Source: Coriobacteriales bacterium
GTDB taxonomy: Bacteria; Actinomycetota; Coriobacteriia; Coriobacteriales; JAEZZM01
Direction: 5' to 3'
Length of the DNA stretch: 23,725 bases
Assembly (NCBI GenBank): GCA_029983705.1
Contig: JASBYZ010000013.1
Span: 1 to 23,725 of the forward strand
In this document: positions 6,761 to 14,350 of the stretch, in pieces
Layout of the letters: each line of letters starts with the position of its first letter
How positions within the stretch are numbered: the first letter of the stretch is position 1
Translations under genes and position numbers: made by a program
The notes under the pieces: generated by a model
Seen by the model: the letters and a program-made list of their open reading frames with translations, nothing else
Told to the model about the DNA's origin: nothing
Database searches by the model: none

Positions 6761-7942
6761 TTAGCTGCGATGCTTATAAATAGAACCCACAATTCCTACC
6801 GCCATAAGTTGAGCAAGCATGGAAGAAGAACCGTAAGAGATAAAGGGAAGCGGAATACCTGTAATAGGCATAATGCCCATACACATACCCATATTTTGTA
6901 AGAGCTGAAAGGTCCACATAACTGCAATGCCTACGCAAGTTAGTGCACCAAACATAGATCTTGAAACAAAGCCAATGTAGAGGGTGGTAATTATAAGTAC
7001 AAAAAAGAGGGCGAGTAAGACGATAACCCCTACAAAACCAAACTCTTCTGCAAATAAAGCAAAAACAAAATCAGTGTGAGCCTCAGGTAAAAATCCTCCA
7101 CCAGCCTGTGAGGCCTGTCCAATACCCTTACCAAAAAGACCACCTGAGCCTACTGCAATTTTAGATTGCTGTAAGTTATAGCCTGATCCACTTGGGTCAA
7201 GCGTTGGGTCAACAAAAACTAAGAGGCGGTTCATTTGATACTCTTTTAAAAGCGATTTAGAATCCCCTAGGGTTGCATCAATAATTGGATCAGTAATTAA
7301 AACTATTGCTACAAGACCCACTACTAAAGCTATGGTTATTAAGACCCATTTTCGCTTTGGCCCGCCCATAATAATGATGACTGCACCTACCACGAGCAAG
7401 ATAAGGCCAGTTCCCAGGTCAGGTTGGAGCAAAATTAAAATAAAGGGAACACCCAGTATTGCACAAAGTTTAATGTAGTCTTTAAGGCTGGTAATTTTAC
7501 CGTTATACTGGCTTACCAAACTTGCCATAAGCAAAATGGTCACGAGTTTTGCAAGCTCAGCAGGTTGAAATCTGAGCCCAATACCAGGTATCTGAACCCA
7601 ACCATTAATTCCTTTTGAATACACTCCTATAACTGGAAGCAGTGGAGAAATCAGTAAAATAATATCGATGATGAGCAGTGCATGGGTAAATGAGGATGCT
7701 TTTTTAACATCTACATTCATAATAAGCGCTGCTGCAATCAAACCAAGCACCATACCAAAGAGCTGCTTTATAAAAGAGGCATCAGAAATGGTAAGTGAGG
7801 CCGAGTACATGGTGACTCCACCCAGCACTAAAAGAGCAACTGTTGCAAAGGCAAGCGGAAAGTTAATTTGTTTAAAGATAGACTGGGATGTTTCTAAGAA
7901 ATTAGACCCAGTTGAATGAGATTCAAACTTCTTAGCACTCAT
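6761..7942 (-). CDS. rodA: RodA, SEDS-family peptidoglycan glycosyltransferase
   Basis: Polytopic membrane enzyme that polymerises lipid II into glycan strands in the elongation machinery, working as a pair with the class B PBP2 encoded immediately upstream. The 393 residues contain about ten hydrophobic segments and the SEDS hallmarks FQPAEL (125-130), QPDLGTG (173-179) and the catalytic-region EAHTDFVFA with Asp291. The C-terminus has the family GIPLPFISYGSSS motif. The ATG at 7942 overlaps the PBP2 stop in an ATGA junction, indicating translational coupling and balanced amounts of the pair. Next to mreBCD, this is RodA rather than FtsW or SpoVE. The N-terminal 25 residues are a hydrophilic cytoplasmic lead. 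High confidence. Confidence 0.96.
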   Translation of the reverse strand: MSAKKFESHSTGSNFLETSQSIFKQINFPLAFATVALLVLGGVTMYSASLTISDASFIKQLFGMVLGLIAAALIMNVDVKKASSFTHALLIIDIILLISPLLPVIGVYSKGINGWVQIPGIGLRFQPAELAKLVTILLMASLVSQYNGKITSLKDYIKLCAILGVPFILILLQPDLGTGLILLVVGAVIIIMGGPKRKWVLITIALVVGLVAIVLITDPIIDATLGDSKSLLKEYQMNRLLVFVDPTLDPSGSGYNLQQSKIAVGSGGLFGKGIGQASQAGGGFLPEAHTDFVFALFAEEFGFVGVIVLLALFFVLIITTLYIGFVSRSMFGALTCVGIAVMWTFQLLQNMGMCMGIMPITGIPLPFISYGSSSMLAQLMAVGIVGSIYKHRS

Positions 7943-10005
7943 CGAGTATTATCCACCTTAATAGAAATTTCTGGCATTGGCTCATCATATATATGGCCAA
8001 AGATTTTACGAACTGCAGGAGCCGCAGAGGTTCCTCCTCCACCACCCTGCTCAACAATCATAGCAATGCAGTAGTCAGGACTCTCATAAGGTGCATAGCC
8101 TACAAACCATGCGTAGTCACCCTTTGAGGCAACCTCCGCCGTACCCGTTTTACCAGCAACCTTATGTTCCATATTCTCATAATACCTTGAAAGCGTTGTA
8201 TTTGAGATTACTCCGCGCTGAGCCTCAAGCACCAGCTCTAAAAACTGTGGCTCTACGGTTGCCTGGTGGGTTACCTCAGGACTTGTTTCAATAAGGGGTT
8301 TATTGTCTCCTTGGGCAAGCACCTTTGAAAGAAGCCGAGGCTTAATAAGCTTTCCGTTATTGTTTAGGGCACAAAAGGCATGAGCCATCTGGAGCGGAGT
8401 TACTAACACGTCACCCTGCCCAATAACAATGTTGGTAGTATCTCCTGCCCTCCACTGCCTATCTTCTGGAGGATAGTTTTTAAAGTACTCAGCCTTCCAC
8501 TCTGCATCTGGAATTCTTCCGGCCTGCTCGCCCGGTAAATCAATACCGGTTTTAGAGCCTAGCCCCCAGTCCCTAAAGGTATGCTGAAGTCCTTCTGGCT
8601 CATTTGAGTTCCAGAAATCCTTTGCTATTGAGTAAAATACCGAGTCGCATGAGTTAATAATGCCTGTGCGGATGTTTTGGCCACCGTGACCTGAGTGAAG
8701 CCAGCACCACTTAAACCAAGCCTCACCAAAGCCCTTCCATTTACCTGCACAGTTATATCCAGTTTCTGGAGTTGCAATGCCGTATTCAAGTGCAGAGATA
8801 GCACTAAAGGCTTTGATAGTAGACGCTGCAGGATACAGACCTGCAATTACTCTATTGGTAAGCGGGTTATGTGACTCATCAGAGGTAAGGTCTTCCCAGG
8901 TCTCAGCTCCAATACCGCCAATAAAGGCAGTTGGATCAAAGGTTGGATAACTTGCCATAGCTATAACCGAACCATCCTTAGGATCAAGTACCACACAGGC
9001 TCCACCGGTTGCGTTTCTTCCAATATCTTTTGCTATCTTAATAGCCTCAAGCAGATACTTTTCTGTAGCCTTTTGTATGTCGATATCAATTGAGAGTTGG
9101 ATGTCACTACCAGGTATTGGCGCTACCTCTTCTAAAAACTTAGTTACGCGTCCGTGTGCATCAACCTGTAGAGTTTGGCTGCCAGGAATACCTTGGAGCA
9201 CCGACTCATACTGAGCCTCAAGTCCTGTCTTTCCAATAACATCTCCCATTTGATAGGTGATTGAAGCATCAGGATTTTGCTTGTTTCGCTCTAAGTCTTC
9301 TTGAGAGATAGGGCCGGTATAACCTAGAAGGTGTGCTGCCATACTTGCATGGGGGTATGCGCGCACAGACCTTGATTCAATTGTTATATGAGGAAACTGG
9401 CTGGGGTGCTCAGCAATGTAGGAGACGGTTTGCATAGGTACATCCATTGCAACCATTCTTGGAGCAGCCGCTCCCTGGGATTCGTCTCTAATATTTCTTC
9501 TTACCGCAGCGTAGGGCATACCTAATACATTTGCGAGTCGCTTAATTATAAGCTCATCTTTTAAGACATCTTTTTGAGCCATTACAACCATAGAAGCACG
9601 GTTACCTACAATAACCTGGCCGTTTCTGTCTAAAATATGACCGCGAGGTGCTTTAGTAGGAATCACGCGTGTGCGGTTATCTTCTGCCAATGATACGTAC
9701 TCGCTTGACTGAACAAGCTGCATTGACCAAGTTTTAAAGAATAAGACTGAGATAATACCAGAAACTACAGCTCCTAAGGCAACTAAGCGGGTACGCATAG
9801 CAACCATACGTGAGCCCTCTTCTTCTGTTATTTTTTGGGCGTTGATTTGAGGGCCAGTACTATTTGGATCTGTTTTATATTTTGTACCAGGCGCTTTTTT
9901 ATGCGCTTGAGACTTTTTTGCATAGACAATAAGGCCCGCTGCAAGGATAACTAAGGCAACAACAAGGCCTACTATAACTAAGACGGTTTGCAAGAGAGAC
10001 GACAT
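7939..10005 (-). CDS. mrdA: Penicillin-binding protein 2, class B transpeptidase of the elongasome
   Basis: Peptidoglycan DD-transpeptidase that crosslinks glycan strands made by RodA, a beta-lactam target. Active-site motifs: STIK with Ser395 and Lys398, SCD at 452-454 (the SxD form usual for PBP2), KTG at 619-621, and a glycine-rich EQGGGGGTSAAPA near 652-663. The dimerisation/pedestal domain starts at RGHILDRNG (121-129). The 688-residue product has two predicted membrane segments: about 3-28, followed by the positive run KKSQAHKKAPGTKYK, and about 73-90. Most PBP2 proteins have one. The predicted topology is N-terminus outside, a basic loop of about 45 residues inside, catalytic domain outside. 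ATG start at 10005, 26 bases after mreD, and an ATGA overlap with rodA. Confidence 0.96.
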   Translation of the reverse strand: MSSLLQTVLVIVGLVVALVILAAGLIVYAKKSQAHKKAPGTKYKTDPNSTGPQINAQKITEEEGSRMVAMRTRLVALGAVVSGIISVLFFKTWSMQLVQSSEYVSLAEDNRTRVIPTKAPRGHILDRNGQVIVGNRASMVVMAQKDVLKDELIIKRLANVLGMPYAAVRRNIRDESQGAAAPRMVAMDVPMQTVSYIAEHPSQFPHITIESRSVRAYPHASMAAHLLGYTGPISQEDLERNKQNPDASITYQMGDVIGKTGLEAQYESVLQGIPGSQTLQVDAHGRVTKFLEEVAPIPGSDIQLSIDIDIQKATEKYLLEAIKIAKDIGRNATGGACVVLDPKDGSVIAMASYPTFDPTAFIGGIGAETWEDLTSDESHNPLTNRVIAGLYPAASTIKAFSAISALEYGIATPETGYNCAGKWKGFGEAWFKWCWLHSGHGGQNIRTGIINSCDSVFYSIAKDFWNSNEPEGLQHTFRDWGLGSKTGIDLPGEQAGRIPDAEWKAEYFKNYPPEDRQWRAGDTTNIVIGQGDVLVTPLQMAHAFCALNNNGKLIKPRLLSKVLAQGDNKPLIETSPEVTHQATVEPQFLELVLEAQRGVISNTTLSRYYENMEHKVAGKTGTAEVASKGDYAWFVGYAPYESPDYCIAMIVEQGGGGGTSAAPAVRKIFGHIYDEPMPEISIKVDNTR

Positions 10006-10031
10006 GCCTGCTCTATATCCTCCCCTCGGTA

Positions 10032-10565
10032 TTATTTATAACGTGTACCAAGCTGACTTGATTGAGAGTCCCTCATAAACTTATTGAGGATAAATACAAG
10101 TGGAATGGCACACAAGCTTGTATAGATTGAACTTGCAATCATACGCCCAAAAAGTGCATATATGATGTTGCCCTCAAGTCCTAATACAAAAATAAATATT
10201 CCTACCACAAACTCTGCAAGTATTGAGAGCCCTAAGGTTAAGAGGACGGCCAATTTTGGATCGGTGCTAATAAGGTTTCGCTGCAAGAGTCCAGATAAAA
10301 ATCCGGCGATGGTAAGCACTAAGGTCATAAGTCCAAAAGGAGTATTTACCATGATGTCATAGGCAAGTCCTGACAAAAAGCCAGCAATAACACCTGACTC
10401 AGAACCCCTGCTAAAGCCCCACATACAAGCTAAAAGCAGCATAAAGTTTGGATGGGCATCAAAAATACCTGCCTGTGGTCCAAACATAATTTGTATGAGG
10501 AGCAGTATCAGAGACACTACAATAAGTGTTGTCTTCTCATGCGGATCAGTGCCTAGGTTAAGCAT
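10032..10565 (-). CDS. mreD: Rod shape-determining membrane protein MreD
   Basis: Small integral membrane protein of the cell-elongation complex, bridging MreC and the RodA/PBP2 synthase. 177 residues with about five hydrophobic segments and the family pattern FDAHPNFMLLLACMWGFSRG, GFLSGLAYDIMVNTPFGL and a hydrophobic C-terminal half. Identity rests as much on position between mreC and mrdA as on these motifs. The ATG at 10565 shares one base with the mreC TAA (TAATG), and AAGGTGAG inside the last mreC codons provides the ribosome-binding site, so translation is coupled. Confidence 0.92.
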   Translation of the reverse strand: MLNLGTDPHEKTTLIVVSLILLLIQIMFGPQAGIFDAHPNFMLLLACMWGFSRGSESGVIAGFLSGLAYDIMVNTPFGLMTLVLTIAGFLSGLLQRNLISTDPKLAVLLTLGLSILAEFVVGIFIFVLGLEGNIIYALFGRMIASSIYTSLCAIPLVFILNKFMRDSQSSQLGTRYK

Positions 10566-11560
10566 TAGTGATTCTCACCTTGCTCTCTGCTAGATCCTCG
10601 CTCAGTTTGAGCTTGAGTAGTTTCTTGGCTTTGTGCTGCAGGGCTTGTCTCACCTGATAATTGCTCGTCAGAATTTTTAACTCCAGCAATTGGTTGCTTG
10701 TCTGCATCGTTTAATTTAGTAATTACCAAAACCTCTTCTACAGACTTAATATCATAGGGAATTTTAACCTGAATATTATAGTAGAGTGCATTAGAGTCTC
10801 TGTTAACGCTTGATACTTCACCAATAGGTAGACCGCGAGGGTATGAGCCACCAAGGCCAGCACTTAAAACCACGTCTCCACGAACAACCGTTGAGTCAAC
10901 CGTTACATAGTTTAAACTTAAAGACCCATCGGGGTTTCCGGTGATAATACCTTGCGCGCGTGAAGCCTGTATCATAGCCGATACGCCAGATTTTTCATCG
11001 GTAATAAGGCGCACCGTTGCACTGTTTAAATTAATTTCTGAAATCTGACCAATAAGGCCGTAGGAATTAACTACCGGCATATTGAGGGCAAGGCCATCTT
11101 GTGAGCCTTTATTAATAATTACAGATCGATTCCACGCATCAGTTGAGCCGCCAATAACGCGTGCAGCCTTAGTTTGCAGTGCATACGTTGACTGAAGTCC
11201 CAATAAATCTTGCAAGCGCTTAAGCTCGTTTTTTGACTCTTCATGCTGGGCGAGCTCTGCCTTTAACTGTGCATTTTCTTCTTGGAGCTCAGTGAGGCTT
11301 GCCTGGTCTGGCGTAGCATTTTTTAAGACATTAGGAAGCGCTCTAAAGGGCGTAGACAAGGTATAGCCCACATGCTGAACCGGCACGAGCACATTTGATA
11401 TTCCTGATTTTATAGTATGTATTGGACCTGTCTCGCCCTCTCTTGCATACACCGTAAGCAAGACAAAGGATAAGGCCACAAATACGACAAGTAAGCGCAA
11501 ACCCGGAAAAGCAGATTGCTTTCTGAATTTGCGCTTTTGTTTGTTGGGTTTTATAGCCAC
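10565..11560 (-). CDS. mreC: Rod shape-determining protein MreC
   Basis: Single-pass membrane protein whose extracytoplasmic beta-domain activates PBP2-RodA. 331 residues: a very basic N-terminus (KPNKQKRKFRKQ), a membrane anchor at about 20-38 and a coiled coil at about 86-122 (ELQEENAQLKAELAQHEE). The two beta subdomains follow, with WNRSVIINKGSQDG, ARAQGIITG-type and SAGLGGSYPRGLPIGEVS motifs. The last 45 residues are a low-complexity Gln/Ser/Glu-rich tail not expected to fold. GTG start at 11560, with AAGGGAAG overlapping the end of mreB 7 bases upstream. It follows mreB by 13 bases and overlaps mreD by one. Confidence 0.95.
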   Translation of the reverse strand: MAIKPNKQKRKFRKQSAFPGLRLLVVFVALSFVLLTVYAREGETGPIHTIKSGISNVLVPVQHVGYTLSTPFRALPNVLKNATPDQASLTELQEENAQLKAELAQHEESKNELKRLQDLLGLQSTYALQTKAARVIGGSTDAWNRSVIINKGSQDGLALNMPVVNSYGLIGQISEINLNSATVRLITDEKSGVSAMIQASRAQGIITGNPDGSLSLNYVTVDSTVVRGDVVLSAGLGGSYPRGLPIGEVSSVNRDSNALYYNIQVKIPYDIKSVEEVLVITKLNDADKQPIAGVKNSDEQLSGETSPAAQSQETTQAQTERGSSREQGENH

Positions 11561-11573
11561 CTAATAACTTCCC

Positions 11574-12617
11574 TTATTGGCCACCAGATTGCATGTAAGG
11601 TCTACCAAGCGCCTCAGATTCAAGAACCTGTGCGCAACCTTCTACAACATTGGTTAGAGCAGTTGGTGATACGTGTACTGGAACACCCGTTTCAGCTCTG
11701 AGTCTCTCATCAAGTCCGCGTAAGAGACCTCCACCACCGGTAAGTAAAATACCGTAGTACATAAGGTCTGAAGCAAGATCTGGCGGAGTGTCATCAAGGG
11801 TATCTTTTACTGCCTGAATCATTTCATTTACTGGATTGGTAAGGGCGGTACGAATCTCTTCTGACTCAATACGAACTGCCTTAGGCATACCAGACACAAT
11901 GTCTCTACCATTAACCTCAACATCAAGCTCTTCTGCAAGAGGTGCAGCAGAACCAATTTTGATTTTAATTTCTTCTGCAGTTCTCTCACCAATGAGTAAG
12001 TTATAGGCGTTTTTAGCGTGGTTCATAATTGCAAGGTCAAACTCATCTCCTGCAATACGAACAGACTTTGAAACTACAATTCCGCCTAAAGAGATAACAG
12101 CTACCTCAGTAGTACCTCCTCCAATATCAACCACCATAGATCCGGTTGGCTCTTCAATTGGAAGACCAGCACCAATAGCTGCAGCCATAGGCTCTTCAAT
12201 CAAAAATGCTTGGCGAGCACCAGCTTGAATAGTTGCTTCAAATACTGCACGCTTCTCTACCGAAGTAACACCAGAAGGCACACAAACAACTACACGAGGC
12301 CTTGGAGACCAAGGAAATTTCTTCTCACGGGCTTTATTAATAAAATACCTAAGCATTGCCTCGGTAACATCAAAGTCAGCAATAACTCCGTCTTTGAGTG
12401 GGCGCATTGCAACAATGTTACCTGGGGTTCTACCAAGCATGCGTTTAGCATCAGTACCAACAGCAAGTACGCGTTTTTCTTCTTTTTCAATAGCGACTAC
12501 TGAAGGCTCATCTAATACAATCCCGCGTCCGCGCACTGAAACTAAGGTGTTAGCGGTTCCGAGGTCAATGGCCATATCTCCGCCCCATTGACCAAAGAGT
12601 AAGTCAGTAAGCGACAC
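11574..12617 (-). CDS. mreB: Actin-like rod shape-determining protein MreB
   Basis: Bacterial actin that polymerises at the inner membrane and orients peptidoglycan synthesis. 347 residues with the actin-fold nucleotide motifs: phosphate-1 MAIDLGTANTLV (15-26), phosphate-2 VVDIGGGTTEVAVIS and the adenosine motif LTGGGGLLRGLDERL. FLIEEPMAAAIGAGLPIEEP and RIAGDEFD are also typical. The GTG at 12617 is the chosen start; an upstream ATG two codons away in another frame hits a stop at once. The ribosome-binding site is weak (GAGA-type). First gene of the elongation operon, divergent from the ClC gene with 184 bases between. I could not pick a convincing promoter in that gap. Confidence 0.98.
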   Translation of the reverse strand: MSLTDLLFGQWGGDMAIDLGTANTLVSVRGRGIVLDEPSVVAIEKEEKRVLAVGTDAKRMLGRTPGNIVAMRPLKDGVIADFDVTEAMLRYFINKAREKKFPWSPRPRVVVCVPSGVTSVEKRAVFEATIQAGARQAFLIEEPMAAAIGAGLPIEEPTGSMVVDIGGGTTEVAVISLGGIVVSKSVRIAGDEFDLAIMNHAKNAYNLLIGERTAEEIKIKIGSAAPLAEELDVEVNGRDIVSGMPKAVRIESEEIRTALTNPVNEMIQAVKDTLDDTPPDLASDLMYYGILLTGGGGLLRGLDERLRAETGVPVHVSPTALTNVVEGCAQVLESEALGRPYMQSGGQ

Positions 12618-12801
12618 GTTATCTCATTTCTCTTAAAGTACGTTTAAACTAAATACACTAACTATAAAGAATACCGTGAATTAGCCCTTAAGTTAAGCTT
12701 CAGCTACGAAAAACATCCCTATTACAAATCAAGACTTTTCTACAATGCCAAAGCCTACTAAAGTGTATAGTGAAACATAAACATTTGCATTGGTTTAGTT
12801 A
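12618..12801. other. Divergent intergenic region between mreB and clcA
   Basis: The 184-base AT-rich gap must contain promoters for both directions. On the plus strand TATAGT at 12766-12771 is a good -10 candidate, about 30 bases before the ClC start, but no matching -35 box lies 16-18 bases upstream. On the minus strand, candidates such as TATAGT and TGTATT around 12645-12670 also lack a good -35 partner. I see no terminator, no RNA gene and no open frame of note. Confidence 0.4.
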
Positions 12802-14082
12802 ATGAACATCAAAAAACGACTCGACATAAAACTTATCGCACTCAGTGTGGTAACTGGTATTTTAATTGGACTGCTCGTAAGTTTATTTAGGGTTCTTATC
12901 CCCTTTTTAAACTCATTTGTCCTAGATATCCTCTCGCTTTCAAAAGAACGTCCGCTCTATATTCTCATCTTTTTACTCCTCTTTATAGCACTTGGATGCA
13001 TAAGCTCCTACTGCGTGCACAAAGAGCCAAACATTTCAGGATCAGGCATACCTCAGGTGAGCGGAAAACTTCAGCACAAACTCAAATACTCCTGGCTGAG
13101 TGCCTTAGTTTACAAATACATTGGAGGACTTGCAGCAATAGGCTCAGGTTTAACCTTAGGCCGAGAAGGACCTTCAGTCCAAATTGGTGCAAGCATTGCT
13201 GAGGGTGTGGCAAAACTCAATAAAGAAGATGAAGAAACTACTCGCTCTCTTATTATCAGTGGAGCCGGCTCTGGACTGGGAGTTGCCTTTAATGCACCAA
13301 TCTCTGGAATCATTTTCTCCTTAGAAGAGCTCTCTAAAAGAATTTTAAGTTCTTCATTTATGATTACCGGACTTACTGTCTTAACTGCAAACTCAGTGTC
13401 AGTCTTGATTATTGGAAACCAGGTGAGCATCCCTGTTAATGAAAGCTATAGTGTTGCAGTAGCCTTGTGGCCTGCAATAATTATCCTGGGAGTGCTCTGT
13501 GCTCTTTCAGGCACTCTCTTTACCAAGCTAGTTTTATTAGGTAAAAAGTTTTACGCACTCCTTCCTCTCCCAAAGCTTATAAAGCACCTCATCCCTTTTA
13601 TTGCTACAGCTCTTATACTACTCATGGATGCAAGCTTGCTGGGTAGCGGAAGTGAGCTCATGCTGCTTCCAAACACATCACATTTAAGCCCCGAGCTCTG
13701 TTTATACTATTATCTAGCTAAATTCTTCTTACTCTTAGTAGCCTTTTGCTCAGGTATCCCCGGCGGTATCTTCTTTCCACTCTTAGTGCTTGGATCACTG
13801 CTTGGCTCTTTATACGCCTCCCTACTTGCAAGCCTTGGCCTCATACCAGAAAGCGCAATACTGTTTTTATCAGTCATTGCAATGAGTGCTCACTTTGCAG
13901 CTATAGTGAGAGCGCCTCTTACCGGCATATTTTTAATTCTTGAAATGACTGGTGGTTCACTACACTTTTTGATGCCTATTATGATTATCACTGTGAGCGC
14001 CTACTTTGTCTCTGACCTCCTCGGCGCAAAGCCAATCTATGAAGAGCTCCTGCATTATAATCTCACGCAAGAAAAACAGTAA
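12802..14082 (+). CDS. clcA: ClC-type H+/Cl- antiporter
   Basis: Membrane chloride/proton exchanger of the ClC family; bacterial members support acid resistance and charge balance. 426 residues with the three selectivity-filter motifs: GSGIP (80-84), GREGP with the gating Glu122 (120-124) and GIFFP (322-326). A conserved Tyr413 in KPIYEELL follows, equivalent by position to the inner-gate tyrosine. The AFNAPISGIIFSLEE stretch keeps a glutamate pair (E175/E176) at the position of the internal proton glutamate of the E. coli protein, which favours an antiporter rather than a channel. GSGIP and GREGP also argue against the fluoride-specific CLC-F branch. No CBS domains. ATG start; the ribosome-binding site is poor. 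It is the only plus-strand gene, divergent from mreB and converging on the DUF3343 gene with 7 bases between. Confidence 0.93.
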   Translation: MNIKKRLDIKLIALSVVTGILIGLLVSLFRVLIPFLNSFVLDILSLSKERPLYILIFLLLFIALGCISSYCVHKEPNISGSGIPQVSGKLQHKLKYSWLSALVYKYIGGLAAIGSGLTLGREGPSVQIGASIAEGVAKLNKEDEETTRSLIISGAGSGLGVAFNAPISGIIFSLEELSKRILSSSFMITGLTVLTANSVSVLIIGNQVSIPVNESYSVAVALWPAIIILGVLCALSGTLFTKLVLLGKKFYALLPLPKLIKHLIPFIATALILLMDASLLGSGSELMLLPNTSHLSPELCLYYYLAKFFLLLVAFCSGIPGGIFFPLLVLGSLLGSLYASLLASLGLIPESAILFLSVIAMSAHFAAIVRAPLTGIFLILEMTGGSLHFLMPIMIITVSAYFVSDLLGAKPIYEELLHYNLTQEKQ

Positions 14083-14089
14083 GCCTTTC

Positions 14090-14346
14090 TTAGCAGTACC
14101 TATCTCTTTTAGGGTTAAGCCCTCCGTCATAGGCAACAATCGAGTGATAAAAGGTGTGATGAGCATCGAGACACTCACGTGCTCTCTCCTCATCGCCCTC
14201 ATTTAAAAGTAGTGACACCCCACAAGAAACCTCACCAAAAGCGCATAAGGGAGCGGGGCAATGCGATTTAAGACATTGCCCTCACTCAAAACCTCTCTTG
14301 CTGCTAAGGCCTCTTCGTAGTTGTTAAAGAGAATATAGTAGTGCAT
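14090..14346 (-). pseudogene. DUF3343 / putative Se/S carrier-like gene with a one-base frameshift
   Basis: Read from the ATG at 14346, the frame gives MHYYILFNNYEEALAAREVL and continues to APLPYA. It then diverges and stops at 14205-14203 after 47 codons. A different frame of the same strand carries the expected remainder, GEVSCGVSLLLNEGDEERAR and on to YDGGLNPKRDRYC, ending at the TAA at 14092-14090. That second frame has no start codon after its own upstream stop. The total span is 257 bases, one short of 86 codons; adding one base in the T4 run (minus strand, 14240-14237) restores an 85-residue protein with the family SCG motif, the usual family length. It lies 4 bases after the dehydratase-family gene, and DUF3343 proteins commonly neighbour this kind of operon. 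It is either a real pseudogene or an assembly error; both fit the sequence. Confidence 0.75.
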
Positions 14347-14350
14347 ATTT

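Noticed and set aside
13110..13430. Minus-strand open frame of 106 codons inside the ClC gene
   Set aside because: It is antisense to the GREGP-containing core of the antiporter; the plus-strand protein is unmistakable.
12802..14082. Fluoride-specific CLC-F exporter
   Set aside because: The filter reads GSGIP and GREGP, as in chloride-type ClC proteins, and no fluoride riboswitch-like leader is apparent in the upstream gap.
13960..14202. Minus-strand open frame of 80 codons overlapping the end of the ClC gene
   Set aside because: Its first third is the wrong-frame reading of the broken DUF3343 gene and the rest is antisense to the ClC coding sequence. The product is not protein-like and there is no ribosome-binding site.
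14203..14346. Programmed -1 ribosomal frameshift in the DUF3343 gene
   Set aside because: At the T4 run the P- and A-site codons CTT TTG would have to re-pair as GCT TTT, which is poor. There is no X XXY YYZ heptamer in the overlap of the two frames and no clear downstream pseudoknot. A mutation or sequence error is simpler.
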